Positions 53,685 through 64,000 of a stretch of 64,000 nucleotides of DNA are shown here, in pieces. The stretch is taken from the NCBI GenBank assembly GCA_009667805.1, contig CM019072.1, positions 36,883,519 through 36,947,518 on the forward strand, in the 5' to 3' direction. Source of the stretch: Leptobrachium leishanense (lineage: Eukaryota; Chordata; Amphibia; Anura; Megophryidae). Every line of letters begins with the position of its first letter. Positions within the stretch are counted from its first letter, which is position 1. The translations under genes and the position numbers were made by a program. A model generated the notes under the pieces. The model saw only the letters and a list, made by a program, of their open reading frames with translations, had not been told where the DNA came from and made no database searches.

Positions 53685-54843
53685 TCTGATGGTTCCTGGG
53701 ACAGATCTGGTAGGATCCCTGGCAACAGACCTCTAGCCCTCCTATCCTTAAAATGGTCGGGACCGCTAACCCTAACCTCTAGCACACAGAGGCCAGGGAA
53801 AACAGCAACACAAAATGAGATCGATATTAGAGAAATGTATACTGCAGAACAGTATACGGCAGGATATTTTGCACACACCAATTATAACAGACAGCGATAA
53901 CCAGACAGGGATACAGAGCAAGAGTGGTCGTACAAACAGAACTGGGTCAGCAACGTAAAGACACTTGTACTGCGCTATGGTATATGTGGCAGGGTATGAT
54001 AGCACACAGTAGCAGCAGATACATCAGGCAGGGGCACAGAGAGAGAGTGGTCAAATATCAGGCAAAAGTCGGCAACAAATCGGGTCCTCAGAAATAGCAG
54101 GGTCAGTAACAGATATACAAATAGAAAATGCGAACAGCGATGCGAGAAAGCAAGTCCACAGCAAGGCATGGTTCAGTGTGCGCGCTCTCGATTTAAAGGC
54201 TGCTGGCGCCGCCTCCTCCTGAAAAATTCTATTTTTCCATTATAATTACCATAAACCTTTTCCAAGTTTCTTCTTATATATCAAAACTGAAGTAAGAGCT
54301 GCGCTACGCCATGGCGGAGTCCCCAAAAAGAATCAATCACAAGACTGTGTTGGTCTTTCAGAGAAGTCTAGCCTTCCTCGTTAAGCCAGATCTATTTATT
54401 AAAATTCACAGAATTTATAGCCAATCAGTGTACAGATACATTACAACATCAAAGTTTAGCCACTCAGTTAACTTATTACCATATATGGTTCACAAGAAAT
54501 CCTTTTCCCATCTTCCTGCTTCTGCGCACATTTTCCTGCACTGAGCATAACAGGAAATCGGCCACAGCTCATATCCTATAGAAGGAACAACGGTCTATGC
54601 AGAATTGACACTAACAAAATGGAGGGGGGGAATTTCACAGCCCATTTTATAAGAATAGGCTTTTCAAGACAAAATATTTATTATATTTTACAGGAAATTA
54701 AAATCTAACGCCTCCTGCTGTGCCCCGCCCCCTGAGCGAGCGTAGACACGCCGAGTGCCGCTGGAGCTGGTGGCACCCGGCCAGGTGGTGAAACAGCTCC
54801 TCCAGGGTCCCCCTGCTTGCCTCCCGGGACCCTGGACATCACA
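53685..54843. mobile_element. 1.16-kb LTR-like insertion with AATAT duplication
   Basis: The LINE codons for NSDHNI break off here and resume at ATATGGTGTCTTTTGAAAT. AATAT occurs at 53680-53684 and 54844-54848. Ends read TCTGATGGTTCCTGGGAC and, in reverse complement, TGTGATGTCCAGGGTCCCGG. A 5-bp duplication and TG..CA ends on the minus strand suggest a solo LTR. No retroviral gene was seen inside. Confidence 0.65.
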
Positions 54844-55964
54844 AATATGGTGTCTTTTGAAATAAACTCAAAAAAACACATTCATAGGGGGCATGCTAAT
54901 ACATATAATTTTAAAAAGGCCAACTTTATTAAAATAAAGGAAGCGCTCAATGTCATTGACTGGCAGAAACTCTTTCATGGGAAAAACACTGAGGATAAGT
55001 GGAATATCTTTAAACTAACACTAGAAAAGTACATGTCACAATATATTCCACTGGTTAATAAATATAAAAGAAACAGATTGAAACCAATGTGGCTTAGTAG
55101 GAAGGTAACCAAGGAAATGAAACATAAAAAGAAGGCAATTAAAGCTTTTAAATCTGAGGCATCCTATAAAGCATATAGGGCAGCCAATAAAGCATGTAAA
55201 AAAAGCGATTAGATGGGCTAAACTAGAAAATGAAAAAGAAATAGCCAAAGAGAGCAAGACCAACCCTAAAAGATTCTTTAGGTACATAAATTCTAAAAAA
55301 AAAAACAAGAGAAAATGTAGGTTCACTAAAATCTGAGTCAGGGGTATTGTTACCTGAAGATCAAGATAAGGCAGAAATTTTGAATGATTATTTTTCTTCA
55401 GTATTTATCAAAGAGAAACCTATAACAGGAGACATGCAATTCATTAATAAAAATGTACTAATACAAAGTGACTGGTTGACTCAGGACAAGGTTTTGCAGA
55501 AATTAAACAATGTGAATGTGAATAAAGCCCCAGGGCCAGATGGAATTCACCCACGAGTACTGAGAGAGCTATGTGTTGAAATATGTAAACCTCTGTTCTT
55601 AATCTTTCAAGATTCTATTCTTTCTGGAATCGTATCAGGATTGGAGAAAATCTGACGTGGTCCCTATATTTAAGAAAGGTTTAAAATTTGTGCCTGGGAA
55701 TTATAGACCTGTGAGCTTAACATCTGTTGCTGGGAAAGTATTTGAGGGGTTACTAAGGGATAATATTCAGGAATTTATTGGGAGGTATAACGTAATTGGC
55801 AAAAATCAGCATGGTTTTATGAAACACAGATCATGTCAGACTAACCTTATTACGTTCTATGAGGAAGTAAGTAGAAGTATAGATCAGGGGGTCGCAGTGG
55901 ATGTGATTTACTTGGATTTTGCCAAAGCTTTCGACACAGTTCCACACAAAAGGTTACTATTGAA

Positions 55965-56035
55965 ATTTAAATTTAAAGGATTTTACCAGGAAGGATACAT
56001 TGAGATTTCTCTCGTTTTCAAGTACTTGTTCTTGG
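55965..56035 (+). mobile_element. Short interspersed repeat in LINE RT
   Basis: ATTTAAAGGATTTTACCAGG through CTCTCGTTTTCAAGTA is placed between the FDTVPHKRLL and NWLKDRVQKVV codons of the RT. It has the same core as 7768-7856. Confidence 0.8.
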
Positions 56036-57222
56036 ATAGGTAACTGGCTAAAAGATAGGGTACAGAAAGTGGTCATAAATGGTACATTTTCAAGATGGAC
56101 ATCAGTGGTAAGTGGTGTCCCTCAGGGGTCTGTTATAGGACCAATTCTATTCAATTTATTTATAAATGACCTTGAGATAGGCATTGAAAGTCATGTATCA
56201 GTGTTTGCAGATGACACAAAACTAGGAAAAGTAATACAATGTGAGCAGGATGTTACTTCGCTGCAGAGGGATTTAGATAGATTGTGGGACTGGGCACTTA
56301 AATGGCAGATGAAATTTAATGTACATAAATGCAAAGTTATGCACTTTGGAGTGAAGAACACACATGTAATTTATACCCTAAATGGTACGGAGTTAGGGAA
56401 ATCCAAGCAGGAGAAGGATTTGGGAATAATCATAGACTTCAAACTAAGTAACAATGTGCAATGTCAAACAGCAGCCGCCAAGGCCAGCAAGGTAGTGGCA
56501 CGCATTAAAAGGGGAGTTCACTCTCGGGATAAAACATAATTTTGCCTCTGTATAAATCAGTGGTAAGACCGCACCTTGAATATTTTGGGCACCTGTCTTA
56601 AGAAAGGATATTATAATGCTAGAAAAAGTGCAGAGACAGGCAACTAAATTAATAAGTGGAATGGAAGGTTTAAGTTATGAGGAAAGGCTAACAAGCTTAA
56701 ACCTGTTTAGTTTAGAGAAACGGCGCCTTAGAGGGGATCTGATAACCTTATATAAATATATACGGGGCCATTATAAACCATTGTCTGGAAACCTATTCAT
56801 TAACAGGACTATACACAGGACACGAGGTCACCCATTTAGACGGACGAAAGGAAATTCAGCCTAAAGCATAGGAAGGGTTATTTTACGATGACAACAATAA
56901 AGCAGTGGAATTCTCTGACTGTTGAGGTGGTTGGGTCAGAGACTGTACAGACTTTTAAAAAACAACTGGATGACTTCCTGCAAAAACAGAATATTAAGGG
57001 TTATAATATTTAATATGCTGGTAAAAGCTTCTTGATCCAAGGAGAAATCTGACGCCATCTGGGGTCAAGAAGGAATTTTTTCCTAGTGTGTTGCATATTG
57101 GCGAGCATTTCAGACTGGGTTTTTTGCCTTCTTTTGGATCAGCAGCAGCAGGTGATGTGTGAGAGGCCGAACCCGATGGACGCATGTCTTTTTTCAGCCT
57201 ATGTAACTATGTTATGAAAAAA

Positions 57223-58130
57223 AACAACCCTTTTTATTTATTTATTTTTTTACACATAACCTGGTCATGTGTGGTATCCAAAAACAATAACTTTATTGAA
57301 AATGCACCTTTTAATCGACATATAAATAACATATAATGAAATATGGCTAATGAGCAGTGCTACGGGACAAGGAGACTAAACTTAAAGGTCCCTATGGGGC
57401 CAGAGTGTCTAATCGTAGCTAAATGTTAAAATTCCATACGTATATCAGTGCAAAAAAGCAGTACATGCACTCAAATTAACCGCTTCCCTGCAGATGACAT
57501 GTGGGGAACGTCCTAGGAGGCTCCCGCTGTATGTGGAGGACATTCCCTGTAAGGATCCGTTCCTGTGTCATTACCTGCATGTGGCAACTACTTGAAGAGT
57601 GCTGCCCTTCTGCTCAGCACCAGTATTCAGACAGTAAACAGTTAAAACACACTCAGGGTCATCTGACCTACCTGTTAATAAAAGTACCACACCCCTTCTG
57701 TTCCTTGCTTCAACATTAGTTGTTATCCGCTCTCGGCAAGAGAGAACTATCTCCTGTGGTTTCCTGAAACCAAACTGTGTTGTTGAACCAAACCTGTGTG
57801 TTTCCAGACCCTCCGGTATTGTGTTTCCTGATTTCCCCCTGCTTCAAGTTTATTTGTTTTTGCTGCCTCCAGCAGCAACTGCACCCCTCACCGCAGACGC
57901 CTGGTTTGGCATCACCGCATCCCGGGTTCAGAATCCTGCCATATCTGTACCACTCTGGTACAGTATCCTGACATTCCCCACACGTCTTCCGCTTAGCGGG
58001 AGCCAGGCGATATACTCACCTCTCTCCTCCATGGGTCCTGCGGCATTCTGAATTCCTAGAAGTCAGACGCTGCTTTTATGGGCCCTCCCGACGCAAATGA
58101 CATCATCACATCGGACGCAATGACATAATT
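57223..58130. other. Unassigned repeat DNA
   Basis: ACGTCCTAGGAGGCTCCCGC at 57508 and CACACGTCTTCCGCTTAGCG at 57979 resemble pieces of the 23451-24040 repeat and may be its two ends. No exon was seen. Confidence 0.4.
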
Positions 58131-58545
58131 TTCAGGCGAGCACCCAGCAAAGTTCATCCTGAGATTTAGTTTAAGGGTAGTTTCACCAATATAGCAGCCC
58201 TTATCACACGCCGTGCACTGGATCATGTACACTGCATTGGCAGACATGCAGAGGTACGGGCCATTGATAAATGTGGCGTTATTGCCCGTCACAATAACGC
58301 GACATACAACATCAAGGGCTCGTACCTCTACATGACCCAGTGCACGGCGTGTGAAAAGGGTTGCTATAATGGTGAAGCTAGCCTTAAACTTAATCTCAGG
58401 AGGAATTTGCACAGACACTCCATCAAGAACCACCAGGAAAATACATATTGTACCATGGGGGGACATCACTTCAATCTAACAGGCCACTCCATCCAAAACC
58501 TCAGAATTAAAATCCTCAAAGGACATTTTAAAGACTACTAGTTGA
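58131..58545. pseudogene. Inverted pair of Penelope-type GIY-YIG endonuclease fragments
   Basis: On the minus strand (58290 to 58140) a frame reads NAVYMIQCTACDKGCYIGET. On the plus strand (58310 to 58541) a near-identical frame reads YMTQCTACEKGCYNGEASLK and ends after GHSIQNLRIKILKGHFKDY. The Y-x-x-Q-C and YIGET spacing is that of the GIY-YIG domain of Penelope-like retroelements, and the CTAC/CEKGC part is typical. The two copies meet head to head near CGTTATTGCCCGTCACAATAACG at 58277-58299. The RT domain is absent, so only the 3' coding end is kept. In the plus copy the second Tyr-Ile is changed to Tyr-Asn. Confidence 0.75.
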
Positions 58546-59149
58546 AATGAGCCACCGGTATGTTAAGAAGATACCGGATCCCCCTCTGGTGTCTTATCCA
58601 GGGTACTCCTTAAGGAAATGAAGTGCAGCAGCAGGACCATTAATTAAAAATTTATTAAATAAAATCAATTAAAAATAAATAAAATGACGCCGAGACGCGT
58701 TTCGCGATAAAATCGCTTCCTCAGTCAGCAAAATTGAATTCAATTTTGGACATTCGGTTTTATAGTTATAGATTTCGGCACACCCCCCATTTTATTATTT
58801 CCTCACAATTATTTTATTGATTTCCACCCCCAATTGTATTAATTATTTCCATGGTAAGATAGGACAAAGAACATACATGTATCCCTATATGGATCATGAG
58901 ATAGATTGATCCAAATGACTCCCCCTCTGCTTATTGGCATTTTGGCAGTAGTTCGGGCCAGCCTTTCACTTCAACATCATTGTGCCTTGGTACTGGCGTG
59001 AGGTTATAGTTTTTGCTTGTTTATGGGTAGATTTACTGTTTAGGGTAACAATTTCTGCTCGTGTTTTGATTAGGTTAAGGTCAGAGTTACCATTGAAGTT
59101 AAGGTTATTGGTTTTGCAGGTTGTATGATTAGGGTTAGAGTTTCTTTTA
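58546..59149. other. Penelope-like tail and unassigned DNA
   Basis: Apart from the hammerhead motif, the region is AT-rich. Short GGTTAGGGTTA-type stretches around 59050-59140 and 59465-59555 flank the next MITE. They resemble telomere-like or simple repeats but are irregular. Confidence 0.4.
58684..58730 (-). ncRNA. Hammerhead-type ribozyme motif
   Basis: Minus strand: stem I TGCTGA pairs with TCGGCG. The core is CTGAGGA. Stem II is GCGA/TCGC with loop TTTTA. GAAA follows, then CGCGTC with a two-pair stem III and the cleavage C before stem I. An extra A stands between the core and stem II. Small hammerheads with very short stem III are a known feature of Penelope-like elements. It lies 140 bp from the GIY-YIG fragment, in the orientation of the minus-strand copy. 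Confidence 0.7.
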
Positions 59150-59466
59150 GGCCCCGTTCACACCTCAGTGTTTTACAACGCTTTCCTGCGTGCTGTAAAA
59201 TGCTCAACACCGGAAATCCCATGATTTCCTATGGGGCTGGTTCACACCTGGACGTTTTACAGCGCGCAGGAATGCGCTGTAAAACGCCTGACGCCCAAAG
59301 AAGTACAGGAGCTTCTTTGGGGCGTATAGCAGCGCGTTCGCGGCCATAGACATAGCCGCGAATGTGCTGCAATGAGCGTTCAGCGTTTTTTCGTGTGCGC
59401 GATACGCGCGTAAAAAAAACACGCATATTGCGCACGTTTGAAAAACGCTGAGCTGTGAACCCAGCC
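59150..59466. mobile_element. Harbinger-like MITE with TTA duplication
   Basis: The ends are GGCCCCGTTCACACCTCAGT and, in reverse complement, GGCTGGGTTCACAGCTCAGC. TTA is at 59147-59149 and 59467-59469. The interior is very CpG-rich, with TTTTACAGCGCGCAGG palindromic pieces. Confidence 0.88.
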
Positions 59467-59562
59467 TTAGGGATAGGGTTTCTGTTAGGGTAAGGCTTAT
59501 AGTATATGATTGTTTTATGCTTTAACATTAGGGTTACTGTTACGGTTACTCTCTGAAAAGTA

Positions 59563-59568
59563 TTTATT
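59563..59568 (-). promoter_or_regulatory. Polyadenylation signal AATAAA
   Basis: It is on the minus strand, 88 bp beyond the stop codon of the candidate Cys-loop exon, a normal distance. Confidence 0.55.
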
Positions 59569-59655
59569 GTCAAAATAAATAGCCAGGACAAACAACACAT
59601 TGATATGAAAACCAATGTTTTCTCCAACAAGACTATAATAATTACCAGTTTATTA

Positions 59656-59933
59656 TTAAAGGCACCAATTAACCAATAGGAAAATAAACATAGCAATAAG
59701 GAAAACAAGATAAAATATTAAAAAAAGGCGATCTACGGCCAGTGCTGCTGTGTACCACTCAGATTCTGTATTATCATTAACATTTGTATTCCTTGGATCA
59801 CGAATCTTAACAATTCCTGCCAATATCTTCTTTAGCAGCTTTGCTTCCATGTTTATCTTTACTTTTAGATGAAATCGCTTCTTCTTTTTGGGCGTCTTTA
59901 AGTTGATCTCTTTTTTATTATGGCTGTAACAGT
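59656..59933 (-). CDS. Candidate last exon of a Cys-loop ligand-gated channel
   Basis: After an acceptor ATTTTATATCCACAG the frame runs 92 codons to a TAA. A Lys-rich, amphipathic segment (KKKKRFHLKVKINMEAKLLK) is followed by WYTAALAVDRLFLIFYLVFL and a hydrophobic stretch to the end. The W..A..VDRLFL..F pattern and a single C-terminal membrane helix preceded by a charged loop match the MA helix and M4 of the nicotinic/5-HT3 branch of pentameric channels. The subtype cannot be told. Upstream exons with M1-M3 or the ligand domain were not recognised at higher coordinates in the window. If it is real, the gene runs off toward or beyond 64000. A random membrane-like frame is the alternative. Confidence 0.5.
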
Positions 59934-61204
59934 CTGTGGATATAAAATACAAATGATTAAAAAAAAAAAAAAATCACAATGTGTCTGAACATCTAGAACT
60001 AAAAGATGTAACAGGGCTTCGAACATTAAATCCTGAAATTTTTTGTCGTTCGTGTATTCTACAACACACCTTCCTTTTTTCCAATAGAGTACTCGATCTG
60101 CTTTTTTGTTTATTTCTTTTTTTAAAGACATTAATTTCTTAATAGGGTACGAGACGTGCATTTATTTCAATTTAAGGGTATATTTATAAAATTCTCCAGG
60201 AAGGGGCTGATATGGGCCACATTAGAATTCATACACTTCCCCCTATTTATCCACCACTATAAGCAATTTCTCCAGGGGCATACCTACCAGGTTTGTAGCA
60301 GTTGTGATTGCAACCAGACTGACCTTCTAAGGCAGGCTGTATTGTTCGTTGAAGTAGGAATAGAGCACTGTACGTAGGGCCGGACTGGTAATAAAAATCA
60401 GTCCTGGAAAATAAATTTAGACAAGCCCTATAGCGCTAAATTAAGTGACTTTAACGCATGCCCCATATTACAATCTGAACGCTAATGGGCTAAAAAATAC
60501 AACCCTTAGAGCATTAGTGATTGTGCTCGCTTCTGTGAGCTTACTGTACTTTGCGCTTCCCATGTTAAGGATAAGGAGTGTAAAGTCCTAATGCGAATTA
60601 CTGCACTGATGAGGTAACAAAAAAGTTAACCAGCTGGTGCTAACTGATACCATTTCTCCTGAATAATTTATCACCAGATAAAAAAAACCTCCAAAAATCA
60701 GAGACTCACCTCTCATCCCGTGGCGAGAACAGTGGGCCGATCAGCCTTTTCTGGCCACAGGGAGCAGAGTGAGACTGGGGACAAAAAGTCCCCAGTCTCC
60801 CTCCTCGAATCAAGTTGCGGACCTGAAAGATCTCACGAGAGGTGAGATCCTGCAGGTCACGGGCAGCAAAAGCCTCCATGGAGTCCTATGGACTGCAGTA
60901 GCAGGTACTTGCAGTGACGCTTAGTGCTGCATTACGGGGCTGACGTCTGAATCAGCACCTGACCCGTAATATGGAGCTTAAACAGGGACAGTAAGGGGAA
61001 ACACATTATTCACCTTAGCGTCCCCGTTTTAACACAGGGCAAGGAATAGCGCCCACAAGCTCTTATGGTGAAAGAAAACAGGAAAAATAAAAGCAGAAAT
61101 AAAATCCTGGTATATAACTAGAGGAGACATTCCATAATAATAAAATAATAATTACAGCTCTCATTACTGACCAGTCCCTGAGTGAGGCTAAAGTCCCACA
61201 TATA
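59934..61204. other. Intron or intergenic DNA with MITE pieces
   Basis: AGGGCCGGACTGGTAATAAA at 60378 is a known transposon-end type. A hairpin GACTGGGGACAAAAAGTCCCCAGTC lies at about 60773-60797. No exon was recognised. Confidence 0.45.
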
Positions 61205-62345
61205 CAGGGTTATTCAAAGAGAGCCAAACTGGCCCAAACATTGCACCAAACAGGGAATTTCCCTATACGGTGCAATTTCGGGGCCATTCGGCTATTCAAA
61301 GAGCAGGCAGTTTGGCAAATTTTTCTGAATTGCCAGGGAAATACGGTGCCTGTTCGGCGTCAGTGAAATCCCCCATAGAGAAGCAATGGTTAATCTATTC
61401 ACAGACACTGAACAGCAGAGAAATGACAGTGAAATCGCCCTTAAGTTCAGTGGTTTCATTTGACAGGTTTAATCAGGCGAATCCCATAGGTTTCAATGTT
61501 AAAAATATTTCCATTTTATCCAATATCTAATAAACCATTTACTCTTCTAATTTTTGCAGCAAAAAGTCTCTTTTTTTAGGCATTTTCTGGTGAATTATTT
61601 AAAAAAAAATAATAATTCTGTAACAGATCTTTTTATTATTATTCATAGGATTTATATACTATTTCCAGGCATTTTCATGCAGTAGTATTTTGCAAACCGC
61701 ATTTAAAAGTTGGGTGTTTTTTTTTTTTTTAAACCTGTTCAGCTGCTGGTCAGCTTTTTGTGGCTGGGGGGGCCCCCTGTCGCACGACCCAGCAGCCCGA
61801 CGACACCCTCCGTCCCACCGCCTGTCCCACCACCACCACCAGGTCCAATGAATGATAATAAAAAGGGCTGTTACAGAAAAAAGAAAAAACGATTTAAAAA
61901 AATAAATAAACCGAAATTTGTTTTCGCAGAAAAAATCACGAAAAATGCCTAAAAGATCCTAAAAAAATCTATGAATGTAGAGTCTCTTTGCTGCAGAATA
62001 TTCTAATCAACGGTTTATTAGATATTGAGTTAAAACGGGAATATTTTTTAACATTGAAGCCTTTGGGATTCGCCTGAATAAACCTGTCGAATGAAATCAC
62101 CGAACAGCAGGGCATTTCGGCAACTTTTCACTGCTGGTTTTTGTTCTCTCAATGGACAAAGCATTGCTTCACTATGAGGATTTCACTGCTCTCGAACAGG
62201 CACCGTATGTGCAGGCAATTCGCCAACATTTGGCGAACTGCCTGCTCTCTCTGGATAGCTGAACGGCCGGGAAAGGTAACCGTACGCTGAATTTCACTGT
62301 TCGGTTACCTTTCGGTCACAATTCGGATCTCTTTGAATAACCCTG
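61205..62345. mobile_element. 1.1-kb foldback element
   Basis: The ends are CAGGGTTATTCAAAGAGAGC and, in reverse complement, CAGGGTTATTCAAAGAGATC. Inner inverted blocks include GCCTGTTCGGCG / CGAACAGGC, CAGGCGAATCCCATAGG / CCTTTGGGATTCGCCTG and TTGCAGCAAA / TTTGCTGCAG. Arms of about 400 bp surround an AT-rich centre. The target duplication is unclear. It was probably a DNA-transposon derivative. Confidence 0.82.
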
Positions 62346-63475
62346 ATAGAGTATAAAAAAATTAGCATATCTACAGTATTTTAATCTTTTCGCTATCTTG
62401 GAATAACAATCTCTGGGGGGCGTGGCCAGCGGCAGGCCTGAACAGACGTGCTTTTGTGGAGCTCCGATCCTTCCCTTACTAAATCGTATGAACTGCGACG
62501 ATTTTGGATCGGGGTGACCACTCCTTTACCCTCCTGCCGTCGACCATCAGGAAGACACACCGGAGCCTGCTTTGCCCCCTCCTCTGGTTCTCCGACTGGG
62601 GTAGGATCCGTCCGGGGCCTGTTTTACCATAGGTCGTGGCCATCTTTGAGGCCTAGTGTGGTCGCGCTCCTCGGACCTTCCCCACAGCTTCCACCATCTT
62701 GAGGGCTCTTTGGCGGACATGTCAGCCCTCGCATCCGACCCAGCGGACTGTAGGAGGAAGGGGGCACCGGATTGGGGAACCTGGATGCCGCCCAACGACT
62801 GTTTGTTCACCGGATGGGGGATGACAGGCCTGCCACTGGGAGAGATCTGAGGCTCCTTCTAGAGGAGCTGTGGGAGATGTGGAGATCCGAGCTGGCGGCG
62901 ATATTTGGTCCAGGCACGCCACTAATAGGAGATCACCCATCCGGAGGACGGGACGAGGAGGGGCCATCCTACCTTCTGGAGGCAGTTTCGTTGATGGCTC
63001 CTGAAACAAGCGCTGGGACCCTGGTGAAGCGGCTGCCGACGGAGAAACCGGTGAGGTGGATGGCGGCACCTACTGAGAAGGTGGCGGGGAGCAGAATGCC
63101 TGGGAGGACTCGGATCATGCTGCCTAAGCGAGGATGGACCAGCCGGTGGGTTCCTCGACTTCCGAGCGGTCCTGGTGGTGCTACGCGTTCTGTGCTCTCT
63201 CCCCTGAAAGCTGGGTACGGTTCCCATCTCTCAGCATCAGCTATGTCGTTTCCTAGCGATCTGACCCTGGCACGGGACGCTGGGAGCAAAGCTGGTGGGG
63301 CCGTTTGCCGATCACCTGTCGGGCGAGCTTTTTTCCCTAGTTCACCCGTCTCCATTTTTTTAGATGCTGGCTGACCACCCTACCTACTTTAGCGTGCTCT
63401 CTGGAGCAATCCGCTCTCCGGGCTCGGCGAGTGAACGTGTCTGGGCATGCTTGTGCCCCCCAGCATTCTGAACCC
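62346..63475 (+). mobile_element. GC-rich segment, possibly 5' part of another L1
   Basis: GGGGGGCGTGGCCAGCGGCA at 62416 resembles the 5' start of the L1 at 47450 (GGGGAGTGGCC, minus). A 200-codon frame (62772-63374) has no clear hallmark. High G+C and CpG content ends abruptly near 63475. Low confidence. Confidence 0.3.
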
Positions 63476-64000
63476 TGATTAGGGATGAGCCGAACGCCCC
63501 CGTGTTCAGTTCGACTTCGAACTCGAACAATTTCAGAAGTTCGAGTTCGAACTCGAACACGATCCGAACTCAATGTAAGTCAATGGGACCCGAATGTTCA
63601 ATTTTTAGAGTGCCTTCCAAGAGGGCATATATGCTAGATATTTGCCATTAAAGGTGTATGGGGGTCCGGGTAGTGCCCTGGGGGACAGGAAACAAGGACA
63701 AAAAGTAAAAAAAAAGTTTTTAAAGGAACAGTGAGTTTTCCATGAAATAAAGGTTAAGAATAAAAACGAAAAATTCCTTAAAATATCGTGCCTAGGAGGT
63801 CCTCATAACCTGCCCGTGAAGTGGCAGATTTGTAGGATGTATAGAAACATTTAAAAACAAAAAAATGACATTTCAAATGACGGTAAATGGTTTTCCTTTA
63901 ATCTATTCATAAACAACTGCTTGGGGCGGCAGCCTGTATGAAAAGAGGAGATGTTTTAGGACACGCAGAACAAGTTTAGTGATTTTTTTGGCTAAATTAT
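63476..64000. repeat. Interspersed repeat start (TTAGGGATGAGCCGAACG)
   Basis: It begins ATTAGGGATGAGCCGAACGC and contains the palindromic GTTCGAGTTCGAACTCGAAC at 63539-63558. The remainder is AT-rich and unrecognised. Confidence 0.5.

Larger units (their letters stand above)
53511..57222 (+). mobile_element. CR1-like LINE, family B, with two insertions
   Basis: In order it reads an endonuclease end (FMTQLVEMPTREDNCLNLVI, then LGNSDHNIL), a linker from 54850, and RT from about 55347. RT shows NKAPGPDGIHPRVLREL, NYRPVSLTSVAGKVFEGLLR, HGFMKHRSCQTNLI, AVDVIYLDFAKAFDTVPHKR, then after the small insertion VVSGVPQGSVIGPILFNLF and SVFADDTKLG (catalytic). The C-terminus is LFSLEKRRLRGDLITLYKYI near 56700-56760. 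The 3' end CAGCCTATGTAACTATGTTA is at about 57222. Frameshifts near 55210, 55655 and 56540 plus the insertions kill it. It is longer and better preserved than the other LINE remnants. Confidence 0.9.

Noticed and set aside
59040..59560. Interstitial telomeric repeat (GGGTTA-like)
   Set aside because: The GGGTTA-like units are irregular and few, and are interrupted by a MITE. There is no tandem TTAGGG array.
62772..63374. 200-codon frame as a host gene
   Set aside because: It lies in a GC-rich block that begins like an L1 5' end. It has no domain, and equally long frames overlap on the minus strand.

Overview
This window is nuclear DNA of a vertebrate, most likely a frog. It holds three intron-separated coding exons of a single-copy vertebrate gene (HSDL1). 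The rest is dominated by old and nested transposable elements: CR1-like and L2-like LINEs, a DIRS element, L1, Tc1, hAT, piggyBac- and Harbinger-like MITEs, Penelope-like remnants and a retroviral fragment. This mix is typical of large anuran genomes; the amphibian assignment is an inference from it. Nothing bacterial is present.

Layout. 1-0.5 kb: unassigned AT-rich DNA. 0.5-2.3 kb: CR1-like LINE remnant. 2.4-5.9 kb: an LTR-like repeat, a hAT element (3111-4386, 8-bp target duplication) carrying a hairpin and a minisatellite, and two MITEs. 7.2-11.5 kb: decayed DIRS retrotransposon. 12.7-14.0 kb: Tc1 transposon. 14-18.7 kb: AT-rich, mostly unassigned. 18.7-21.1 kb: an LTR-like repeat and a CR1 copy split by a 513-bp insertion. 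22.4-31.9 kb: HSDL1 on the minus strand, with introns full of nested MITEs and a 1.2-kb palindrome. 32.5-38.2 kb: two MITEs with clear target sites, then an L2-like LINE broken by a MITE and by a truncated endogenous retrovirus. 39.9-47.5 kb: a foldback element with a hammerhead-like motif, itself interrupted by a nearly complete L1 of about 7 kb. 47.9-48.8 kb: a recent 442-bp tandem duplication. 49.3-51.8 kb: a second hAT element with a 2-kb minisatellite whose unit matches the first. 52.3-57.2 kb: a piggyBac-like MITE and a second CR1-like LINE with two insertions. 58.1-58.8 kb: inverted Penelope-type GIY-YIG fragments next to a hammerhead-type motif. 59.6-59.9 kb: candidate last exon of a Cys-loop receptor channel (minus). 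61.2-64 kb: a foldback element and unassigned GC-rich and repeat DNA.

The only well-supported host gene is HSDL1. Its frog-type sequence has Tyr at the SDR catalytic position, where human HSDL1 (classed as inactive) has Phe, but the usual catalytic Ser aligns with Cys. The most unusual structural signals are the two hAT elements that share one minisatellite unit, and the two hammerhead-ribozyme-like motifs tied to Penelope-like or foldback DNA.
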